Shown here piece after piece: positions 57,535 to 64,000 of a stretch of 64,000 nucleotides of DNA. Under the pieces are notes generated by a model. It searched no databases. It was not told where the DNA came from and saw only the letters and a program-made list of their open reading frames with translations. The number at the start of each line of letters is the position of its first letter. Position 1 is the first letter of the stretch. The translations under genes were made by a program, and so were the position numbers. This DNA is from Novosphingobium sp. RL4 (GTDB taxonomy: Bacteria > Pseudomonadota > Alphaproteobacteria > Sphingomonadales > Sphingomonadaceae): the NCBI RefSeq assembly GCF_035658495.1, contig NZ_CP141944.1, positions 2,630,001-2,694,000 on the forward strand, written 5' to 3'.

Positions 57535-58956
57535 ATGACTTCCGATCACGATCTCACCTCTCATCCCTGGTTCTTCTGCGGCATCGGCGGATCTGGCATG
57601 TTGCCGCTCGCGCTGATCCTTCGGGGACACGGCGCGCAGGTCGCGGGATCGGACCGCAGCCGAGATCAGGGCCGCACGCCTGAAAAGTTCGCATGGCTGG
57701 AAAGCCTTGGCTTCGAACTGCACCCGCAGGACGGCAGCGGCATTACCGGCGCGGAACAAACGCTGGTCGCCTCGGCGGCAGTGGAAGACACGGTGCCGGA
57801 AGTGGTGCGCGCGCAAGAGTTCGGCTGCCCGCGCATGAGCCGCGCGCAGCTTCTCGCCACCCTGTTCAATGCCGCACCCTTCGGGATCGCCATCGGCGGC
57901 ACCTCGGGCAAGTCGACCGTCACCGGCATGACAGGCTGGATCATGACCCATGCGGGCTGCGATCCCACGATCATGAACGGCGCGGTGATGAAGAACTTCG
58001 CCTCGCCCGATGCACCTTTCGCCAGTGCCCGGGTTGGTCAGGGCGAAGTCTTCGTTTCGGAAGTGGACGAGAGCGACGGCTCCATCGCGCTCTATCGCCC
58101 GAAAGTGGCGGTGCTGGGCAACGTCAGCCTCGACCACAAGAGCCTTGAGGAACTGCGCCAGCTTTTCGGCGACTTCCTTGGCCGTGCGGATGTATCCGCG
58201 ATCAATCTCGACGATGCGGAAACCGCTGCCCTCGCCCCCCACGCCAAGGCGCTGGTGACGTTCGGCATTTCATCGCCGGACGCGCAGATCGGCGCCGTCG
58301 ATGTAGTCGAAGGGCCGACGTCACTGACTGCCGTGGTGCTGGATCGCCGCGACGGGACTTCGCACGCGCTGGCATTGAAGGTGCCGGGTCGCCACAACCT
58401 CTACAACGCGCTCGCCGCCATCGCCGCGGCCAATGCCGCCGGTGTTTCGGTGGCCGAGGGGGTAGAGGCGCTGGGCAGTTTCGCAGGGCTTGCCCGCCGG
58501 TTCGATATCGTCGGCACTTCGCCATCGGGCGTGACGGTGATCGACGATTTCGGCCATAACCCGGACAAGGTCTCGGCCACGCTGGCAACGCTCAAGGCGC
58601 ATCCGGGCCGCGTTATCGCCTTCTTCCAGCCGCACGGCTACGGCCCGCTCAAGCAGATGGGCCATGAACTGGCGCATGTGCTGGCCACCAGGCTGGGGCC
58701 AAACGATATGACGATCCTGTGCGATCCGGTCTATTTCGGCGGCACCGTGGACCGCTCCGAGGGCAGCGAGCGCATCGTGCGCCTGATCGAGGCCGATGGC
58801 GGAGCAAATGGACCAGGGGCCGAATACGTGCCCTCTCGCGAGAACTGCGCCAGCCGCATCGTCGAGATCGCCAAGCCGGGCGACCGTGTGGTCGTGATGG
58901 GCGCGCGCGACGATACTCTGACAGTCTTCGCGAAAGACCTGCTCGCAAGACTGTGA
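57535..58956 (+). CDS. mpl: Mur ligase family protein, probable murein peptide ligase (Mpl-like)
   Basis: A 473-residue ATP-dependent ligase. An N-terminal UDP-binding fold (FFCGIGGSGMLPLALIL), the ATP loop GGTSGKSTVTG near residue 120, VSEVDESDGSI near 180, a VPGRHNLYNALAA hinge and a C-terminal VIDDFGHNPDKV. Mpl joins recovered tripeptide to UDP-MurNAc; MurC is the close alternative. The divergent LD-carboxypeptidase and absence of other mur genes favour Mpl. Start ATG 57535. Confidence 0.8.
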   Translation: MTSDHDLTSHPWFFCGIGGSGMLPLALILRGHGAQVAGSDRSRDQGRTPEKFAWLESLGFELHPQDGSGITGAEQTLVASAAVEDTVPEVVRAQEFGCPRMSRAQLLATLFNAAPFGIAIGGTSGKSTVTGMTGWIMTHAGCDPTIMNGAVMKNFASPDAPFASARVGQGEVFVSEVDESDGSIALYRPKVAVLGNVSLDHKSLEELRQLFGDFLGRADVSAINLDDAETAALAPHAKALVTFGISSPDAQIGAVDVVEGPTSLTAVVLDRRDGTSHALALKVPGRHNLYNALAAIAAANAAGVSVAEGVEALGSFAGLARRFDIVGTSPSGVTVIDDFGHNPDKVSATLATLKAHPGRVIAFFQPHGYGPLKQMGHELAHVLATRLGPNDMTILCDPVYFGGTVDRSEGSERIVRLIEADGGANGPGAEYVPSRENCASRIVEIAKPGDRVVVMGARDDTLTVFAKDLLARL

Positions 58957-58996
58957 AACACCGCCCCGGCTCTGTCCGGGGCGATGTATGACCCAA

Positions 58997-59941
58997 TCAG
59001 TGCGCCGTGCCGCGCGCCTTTGCGATCAGATGCACCACGATCGCGATCACCGCGCCCAGCACCAGCCCGACCACGGCCGAAGCCAGGGCATAACCGAGCC
59101 AGCCCAGCACGCCGCCGAGCGGCCCGCCCAGCACGGCCAGCCAATGCTCGACACCATGGGCAAGATGGGCGGGACCGGGAACGCCCAGTTCTTCCAGCCC
59201 GTGCAGGATGATCCCGCCGCCGACCCACAGCATCGCCAGCGTACCCACAGACGCAAGGACCGTCAGCACCTTGGGCATGCCGGTAACGAGCATGCGTCCG
59301 AAAGCCTGCGTGCCTTTGCCCTGCTTCCTGGCGAGGTGCAGGCCGATGTCGTCCATTTTCACGATCAGCGCGACAGCGCCGTAGACACCCGCCGTGATGA
59401 GAATGCCGACCAGCGCCAGCGCCACGGCCCGCGCCAGCAGCGAACTGTCCGCCACTTCCGCAAGGGCGATGGCCATGATCTCCGCCGAGAGGATCAGGTC
59501 CGTGCGGATCGCACCGGACACGCGCGCCTGCTCGAAGCTCGCCGCGTCGGCAACCGGCTCTTCCAACGTCTCACCGTGATGCGCGCCGCCGAACTTCTCG
59601 ATAACTTTCTCGGCGCCTTCGAACGCGAGATACGCACCGCCCAGCATCAGGATCGGGGTGATGAGCCAGGGCAGGAATGCGCTCAGCAGCAGCGCGATCG
59701 GCAGCAGGATGAACAGCTTGTTCCGCAAGCTGCCCTTGGTGATCTTCCAGATGATCGGCAGTTCGCGCTCGGGCGTGAAGTCCGTGACATAGCCCGGCGT
59801 AACCGCTGCGTCGTCAATCACAACGCCTGCCGCCTTGCTGCCGGCCTTGGCGACGCCCAGCCCCACATCGTCGAGCGAAGCTGCGGCGGCGCGGGCGATT
59901 ACCGCGACGTCATCTAGAAGAGCTACGAGGCCGGAAGCCAT
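58997..59941 (-). CDS. DUF808 (YedI-like) membrane protein
   Basis: A 314-residue protein with the DUF808 pattern: an N-terminal soluble segment ASGLVALLDDVAVIARAAAAS, KAAGVVIDDAAVTPGYV, and six or more hydrophobic segments later (IALLLSAFLPWLITPILML and the C-terminal half). Function is unknown in the family. The mpl and DUF808 genes converge with a 40-nt gap. Confidence 0.9.
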   Translation of the reverse strand: MASGLVALLDDVAVIARAAAASLDDVGLGVAKAGSKAAGVVIDDAAVTPGYVTDFTPERELPIIWKITKGSLRNKLFILLPIALLLSAFLPWLITPILMLGGAYLAFEGAEKVIEKFGGAHHGETLEEPVADAASFEQARVSGAIRTDLILSAEIMAIALAEVADSSLLARAVALALVGILITAGVYGAVALIVKMDDIGLHLARKQGKGTQAFGRMLVTGMPKVLTVLASVGTLAMLWVGGGIILHGLEELGVPGPAHLAHGVEHWLAVLGGPLGGVLGWLGYALASAVVGLVLGAVIAIVVHLIAKARGTAH

Positions 59942-59969
59942 CTGGAAGGAAATCCCCTGTTTGAATGAT

Positions 59970-59987
59970 GCCCGCAGCCATGCGGGC
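59970..59987. other. Short hairpin in the DUF808/flagellin divergent gap
   Basis: GCCCGCA-GCCA-TGCGGGC forms a 7-bp perfect stem 29 nt upstream of the DUF808 start. The remaining 190 nt up to the flagellin gene hold no convincing promoter that I can name. Confidence 0.3.
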
Positions 59988-60179
59988 GAAACTATCCGCG
60001 ATCAAGCGAAAGCGGACAAAGTCGTGCCCATGAAAGGGCTTATCATGAGCATGGCCACACATGCCCCGGCCTTTTCACATCCGGCCCCTTAATGCTCCCC
60101 TCCCCCCAACCGTTCTCAGCCTTGTCCGGAAGATCACTTCCAAACTCCTGACAATCTCTTGAAAATCTGGGGAAACACC

Positions 60180-61001
60180 ATGTCCGTCATCAATACCAAC
60201 ATCAGCGCCCTGCGCGCTTCGAACGCCTCCATCGCCGCCAACAAGACCCTTGGCACCGCCATGGAGCGCCTCTCCACCGGCAAGCGCATCAACTCCGCCA
60301 AGGACGACGCCGCCGGTCTCGCCATCTCGACCTCGATGACGGCGCAAGTCCGCGGTATGAGCCAGGGCATCCGCAACGCCAATGACGGCATCTCGCTTGC
60401 CCAGACCGCCGACGGCGCGCTTTCGGAAGTGTCGAACATGCTCCAGCGGGTTCGCGAACTGGCCATCCAGTCCGCCTCGGGCACCTATCAGGACAGCGAC
60501 CGCAACGCGATGCAGCAGGAAGTCACCGCGCTGACCGATCAGATCGACGATATCCTCACGCAGACCACCTTCAACGGCAACACCCTCTTCGCCACTACCG
60601 GCAGCGACGTCACCTTCGACATCCAGACCGGCGCCAATTCGGGCGAGACGGTTACGCTGACCTCCACCATGATCGACGGCAGCAATCTCGACGCCTCGGC
60701 GCTCGACGTATCGACCAGCACCGCAGCCTCGGACACGCTCGACTTCATCGACGACGCCCTGGAAGACGTGAACCAGACCCGCGCCTCGCTCGGCGCCGGG
60801 CAGAACCGCCTCGAATCCGCGATCAACAACCTGACCAACAATGTCACCAACCTGTCGGACGCCCGCTCGCGGATCGAGGATGCAGACTACTCGCTGGAAA
60901 CCACGCAAATGGCCAAGGCGCAGATCCTCAGCCAGGCATCCACCGCGATGATCGCCCAGGCCAACCAGGCCCAGCAGAACGTCATGAGCCTGCTGCGCTG
61001 A
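60180..61001 (+). CDS. Flagellin
   Basis: A 273-residue filament protein with the conserved ends that form the D0/D1 core: [42 protein letters not shown], and [20 protein letters not shown] with [19 protein letters not shown] at the C-terminus. The middle D2 region is short. GGGGA precedes the ATG. No other flagellar gene is nearby. Confidence 0.95.
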   Translation: MSVINTNISALRASNASIAANKTLGTAMERLSTGKRINSAKDDAAGLAISTSMTAQVRGMSQGIRNANDGISLAQTADGALSEVSNMLQRVRELAIQSASGTYQDSDRNAMQQEVTALTDQIDDILTQTTFNGNTLFATTGSDVTFDIQTGANSGETVTLTSTMIDGSNLDASALDVSTSTAASDTLDFIDDALEDVNQTRASLGAGQNRLESAINNLTNNVTNLSDARSRIEDADYSLETTQMAKAQILSQASTAMIAQANQAQQNVMSLLR

Positions 61002-61030
61002 CGATCCGATAGCCCGACAGGGTCGCAAAC

Positions 61031-61060
61031 AGACGGCGGGCCGGAAGGTCCGCCGTCTTT
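61031..61060. terminator. Terminator after flagellin
   Basis: AGACGGCGGGCC (61031-61042), loop GGAA, GGTCCGCCGTCT (61047-61058, one G-T pair), then TT and C. It also faces the convergent GST gene. Confidence 0.75.
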
Positions 61061-61062
61061 CG

Positions 61063-61725
61063 TCAGAACTCGACGTCGAGTTCCTCGATATCCTCGGGTT
61101 CGGCATGTGCCGCAGCGATCCACTCCGCCATCGGCGACCACTTCTCGATCGTCTCGCAATAGGCGCGGAGCTGGCCCGACATCGGCACTGCATAAGTGAT
61201 GAAGCGCCGTGTCACCGGCGCATACATGGCATCGGCGATCGTCGGCTTCTTTCCGAACAGGAAAGGCCCCCGATAGGTATCGAGGCAATCTTGCCAGATC
61301 GTCTCGATCCGTTCGATATCGGGCCGGGCACCGGAGAAGATCGGGAAACTCTCGTGCCGGACCTTGAGATTCATGGGCAATGCCGACCGCAGGTTGGTGA
61401 AGCCGGAATGGATCTCGCCGGAAATCGACCGACAATGTGCCCGCGCAATGGCGTCTTCGGGAAGGAGGCCCGCGTCGGGGAACTTCTCGTTGAGATATTC
61501 GGCGATTGCCAGGGTATCCCACACGCTCGCGCCATCATGGCTTAGCCGGGGCACCAGCACCGAGGGCGACAGCAGTAACAGTTCGGCACGGTTCGCCGCA
61601 TCGTTGAGCACCTGCTTCTCTTCGATATCCAGACCTGCAAGCCGGCACAGCAGCCAGCCCCTCAGCGACCATGCGGAATATGTCTTGCTGGAAATCGTCA
61701 GCTGCGCCGGTGCCGAGTCGCTCAT
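61063..61725 (-). CDS. Glutathione S-transferase family protein
   Basis: A 220-residue GST. The thioredoxin-like half has KTYSAWSLRGWLLCRLAGL with Ser in the expected active-site area, LVPRLSHDG with the cis-Pro, and SVWDTLAIAEYLNEKF for glutathione binding. The C-terminal half is helical with KKPTIADAMYAPVTRR as N-capping box. Beta/zeta class cannot be separated by eye. Confidence 0.9.
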   Translation of the reverse strand: MSDSAPAQLTISSKTYSAWSLRGWLLCRLAGLDIEEKQVLNDAANRAELLLLSPSVLVPRLSHDGASVWDTLAIAEYLNEKFPDAGLLPEDAIARAHCRSISGEIHSGFTNLRSALPMNLKVRHESFPIFSGARPDIERIETIWQDCLDTYRGPFLFGKKPTIADAMYAPVTRRFITYAVPMSGQLRAYCETIEKWSPMAEWIAAAHAEPEDIEELDVEF

Positions 61726-61879
61726 GAGTCATGTCCTTGCAGCGTGCTTTTGCTTGCATCAGCTTATGATGCAGCGCAGCATGAATCCAGTGCGGATTGC
61801 ATCTCCGCCGCCGAATCGCCCACCTGCTTATCAGCCTCTCGATCCCTCGAAACGCATTTGTCACAGGGGACCAGTACGA

Positions 61880-63130
61880 ATGCTTTACCAGGCGTACCAG
61901 ACCTGCTCCGACATGCTGGCACCGGCCCGAATGGCCGCGCAGGCCGCCACCGGATTCCGCGACCGCTATCTTGGCGGAGCGCAGGATATGCCTTGGTTCA
62001 GGCGGTTCTTTGCGCTGGCCGAAGTGTTCGACAAGGCAACCATAACGCACCAGCGCCCCGCCTACGGTATCGACAGCGTTCTCTCCGGCAACCGCGACGT
62101 CACGGTACGCGAGGAAGTGGCGCTGGACCTGCCGTTCTGCAACCTGCTGCACTTCGCGAAGGACGATGTTGCAACGCCGCAACCCAGGATGCTGGTGGTG
62201 GCCCCGCTTTCAGGCCACTACGCCACGCTCCTGCGCGACACCGTGCATACCTTACTGAGCGATCACGACGTCTACATCACCGACTGGAAGAACGCGCGCG
62301 ACGTCCCGCTGAGCGAGGGCGATTTCGGCTTCGACGATTTCGTGGACTATGTGATCCACTTCCTTCAGGAACTGGCCGATCCCGCCGACCAAGGTTCGCA
62401 AGGCCGCCGCGGTGCGCACGTGCTCGCAGTATGCCAGCCCTGCGTCCCGGTTCTGGCGGCGGTAGCGCTGATGGCGCAGGACGACGACCCCGCGCAGCCC
62501 CGTTCGATGACCCTGATGGGCGGCCCGATCGACACCCGCGAAAGCCCGACATCGGTCAATGAACTGGCGACGGAGCACCCGTTCATGTGGTTCGAGGACA
62601 ACATGATCCACACCGTGCCGCTGCGCCATCCCGGCGCCGGACGGAAGGTCTACCCCGGTTTCGTCCAGCTCTCCGCCTTCATGTCGATGAACATGGGCCG
62701 CCATTTCAGCCAGTTCCGCAAGCTCTACCAGGCGCTTGCCGACGAACGCCCGACGGACGCCGAAAAGATCGAGACTTTCTACGACGAGTACCTCGCCGTG
62801 CTCGATCTTACCGCCGACTTCTATCTGGAAACCATCGACAAGGTCTTCCAGCGCGCCCTGCTCGCCCGGGGAGAACTGGAACATCGCGGCCGCAAGGTCG
62901 ATTGCGGCGCCATCCGCAAAACCGCGCTCCTCACCGTCGAAGGCGAGCGCGACGACATTTGCGCCGTGGGCCAGACGGCCGCCGCCCATTTCCTCTGCTC
63001 CAGCCTTCGCCCTCACCTTAAACGCCACCACTTGCAGACAGGAGTGGGTCACTACGGCCTGTTCGCGGGCTCGCGCTGGGAAACGCAGGTCTACCCGCAA
63101 GTCCGCAACCTGGTCCTCGCCGTGAGCTGA
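61880..63130 (+). CDS. phaZ: Intracellular poly(3-hydroxybutyrate) depolymerase
   Basis: A 416-residue protein of the intracellular PHB depolymerase type, which mobilises storage granules in the cytoplasm. The nucleophile is Cys (about residue 185) in LAVCQPCVPVLAAV, in place of the Ser of extracellular forms. VGHYGLFAGSRW holds the catalytic His near residue 393, and the start MLYQAYQTCSDMLAP is typical. No signal peptide. GGGGA is 10 nt before the ATG. phaC and phaP are not in the window. Confidence 0.92.
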   Translation: MLYQAYQTCSDMLAPARMAAQAATGFRDRYLGGAQDMPWFRRFFALAEVFDKATITHQRPAYGIDSVLSGNRDVTVREEVALDLPFCNLLHFAKDDVATPQPRMLVVAPLSGHYATLLRDTVHTLLSDHDVYITDWKNARDVPLSEGDFGFDDFVDYVIHFLQELADPADQGSQGRRGAHVLAVCQPCVPVLAAVALMAQDDDPAQPRSMTLMGGPIDTRESPTSVNELATEHPFMWFEDNMIHTVPLRHPGAGRKVYPGFVQLSAFMSMNMGRHFSQFRKLYQALADERPTDAEKIETFYDEYLAVLDLTADFYLETIDKVFQRALLARGELEHRGRKVDCGAIRKTALLTVEGERDDICAVGQTAAAHFLCSSLRPHLKRHHLQTGVGHYGLFAGSRWETQVYPQVRNLVLAVS

Positions 63131-63186
63131 TCCGCGCGGCGGACACGGTTTTGCTTGCGTTCCGTCCCGGATAGGCTAAGGGCGCG

Positions 63187-63220
63187 CCTTCCGTTTCATG
63201 CCGTGATGCAGGACGGAAGG
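63187..63220 (+). promoter_or_regulatory. Leader hairpin upstream of rpsF, candidate S6:S18 site
   Basis: CCTTCCGT (63187-63194) pairs with ACGGAAGG (63213-63220). Inside, TGC/GCA closes a loop that begins with CCG. S6:S18-binding rpsF leaders display a CCG in or near a loop. The resemblance is only partial, and the site may instead be the phaZ terminator. Confidence 0.35.
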
Positions 63221-63293
63221 AAAGAAAGCCGGAGGGGCCCCGCAATCCCGCGGACAAGCCAGCGATCGGTTAGACAGAGAAAAGGAAGCTGCC

Positions 63294-63656
63294 GTGGCTC
63301 AGTATGAGCACGTGTTCCTGGCACGCCAGGACCTCAGCCAGGCGCAAGTCGATGCACTTGCCGCCACCGCCACCGAGATCGTCGAAGCAAACCAGGGCAA
63401 GGTCACCAAGACCGAAACCTGGGGCCTCAAGAATCTCGCGTACAAGATCAAGCGCAACCGCAAGGCGCACTTCGTGATGCTCAACATCGAAGCTCCCGGC
63501 GACACCATCGCCGAGCTCGAGCGTCAGACGCAGATCAACGAAGACGTGATCCGTTACCTGACCATCCGCGTCGACGAACACGAAGCTGGTCCGTCGGTCA
63601 TGATGCGCAAGAGCGACCGCGAGCGTACTCGCCGTCGTGAACGTGAAGGGAACTGA
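63294..63656 (+). CDS. rpsF: 30S ribosomal protein S6
   Basis: A 120-residue protein. [38 protein letters not shown] and the C-terminal basic tail [16 protein letters not shown] are typical of S6. It starts with GTG 63294 after GGAAG. First gene of rpsF-rpsR-rplI. Confidence 0.96.
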   Translation: MAQYEHVFLARQDLSQAQVDALAATATEIVEANQGKVTKTETWGLKNLAYKIKRNRKAHFVMLNIEAPGDTIAELERQTQINEDVIRYLTIRVDEHEAGPSVMMRKSDRERTRRREREGN

Positions 63657-63661
63657 TTTCC

Positions 63662-63886
63662 ATGGCACGTGCATTCTTCCGCCGCCGCAAGTCCTGCCCG
63701 TTCTCGGGCAAGAACGCTCCGGCCATCGACTACAAGGACGTACGTCTGCTTCAGGGCTTCATGTCCGAGCGTGGCAAGATCGTTCCGAGCCGCATCACCG
63801 CGGTTTCCGCAAAGAAGCAGCGTGAGCTGAGCCAGGCGATCAAGCGCGCCCGGCACATCGGCCTCCTGCCCTACATCGTCAAGTAA
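63662..63886 (+). CDS. rpsR: 30S ribosomal protein S18
   Basis: A 74-residue protein. [14 protein letters not shown] at the start, [19 protein letters not shown] and the conserved ending [16 protein letters not shown]. It lies 5 nt after rpsF and is bound to S6 in the ribosome. Confidence 0.97.
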   Translation: MARAFFRRRKSCPFSGKNAPAIDYKDVRLLQGFMSERGKIVPSRITAVSAKKQRELSQAIKRARHIGLLPYIVK

Positions 63887-63900
63887 GGGAGGCTAGGCCC

Positions 63901-64000
63901 ATGGACATCATCCTCCTCGAACGCGTCGAAAAGCTCGGCGCCATCGGCGATGTCGTTTCCGTCAAGGACGGTTACGCCCGCAACTACCTTCTTCCCAACA
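63901..64000 (+). CDS. rplI: 50S ribosomal protein L9, N-terminal part (cut by window end)
   Basis: The first 33 residues are present: [18 protein letters not shown], then [12 protein letters not shown], which is the L9 signature. It begins 14 nt after rpsR. The rest lies outside the window. Confidence 0.93.
   Translation, partial: MDIILLERVEKLGAIGDVVSVKDGYARNYLLPN

Overview
The window is about 64 kb of GC-rich chromosome from an alphaproteobacterium, most likely a Sphingomonadales member close to Novosphingobium (inferred, not tested). Support comes from the lepB-rnc-era string, an ALA-synthase-type hemA, a carboxyspermidine polyamine route preceded by an alphaproteobacterial-style ornithine decarboxylase leader, a betaine-lipid btaAB pair, an intracellular PHB depolymerase and many GTG/TTG starts. 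Almost all of it is ordinary core chromosome. I see no insertion sequence, prophage, CRISPR array, rRNA or tRNA gene.

Layout. 1-7.8 kb: partial gor, an RBBP9-type hydrolase with a clear promoter/operator, pgi, then lepB-rnc-era-SGNH lipoprotein as one tightly packed string, then a DHA2 MFS pump. 8-14.2 kb: a GT-C-like membrane protein, topA with a coupled 59-codon HTH gene, a membrane protein and a prolyl-hydroxylase-like oxygenase. 14.2-20.4 kb: plsY-dprA, murI with a metal-site-less MBL-like gene, hemA and an Old Yellow Enzyme. 20.4-25.3 kb: polyamine block. Ornithine decarboxylase (behind a long leader with an attenuator) makes putrescine; carboxyspermidine dehydrogenase and NspC, in one operon with a Cys-rich lipoprotein and a DUF486 protein, make spermidine. 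25.6-27.5 kb: btaAB for betaine lipids. 27.5-36.4 kb: threonine dehydratase, small unknown genes, a RumA/RlmD-like methyltransferase with nnr, ilvD, N-formylglutamate amidohydrolase and ispE.

36.5-44.2 kb: ETF-QO, a degenerate uracil-DNA-glycosylase-like protein, a soluble lytic transglycosylase overlapping moaB, an arylamine N-acetyltransferase and pgm. 44.3-46.4 kb: a little-understood minus-strand set (RadC-like, membrane protein, small protein, membrane-tethered HTH regulator). 46.8-54.1 kb: lepA, a PAS-GGDEF-EAL-PilZ protein, an adrenodoxin-reductase-like FNR and dnaN. 54.2-59.9 kb: fabD/fabG/GNAT, a divergent LD-carboxypeptidase and Mpl-like ligase pair (murein recycling), and a DUF808 protein. 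60.2-64 kb: a single flagellin, a GST, phaZ, then the start of the rpsF-rpsR-rplI operon, with rplI cut by the window end.

The strongest leads are: (i) the ornithine decarboxylase leader, with an intrinsic terminator that a small upstream ORF reads through; (ii) the UDG-fold protein with no cysteines; (iii) the RadC-like frame that has no usable start except deep inside its neighbour; (iv) the small HTH gene coupled to topA; (v) the unexplained Cys-rich lipoprotein in the polyamine operon. I did not find a clear-cut new multi-gene system.
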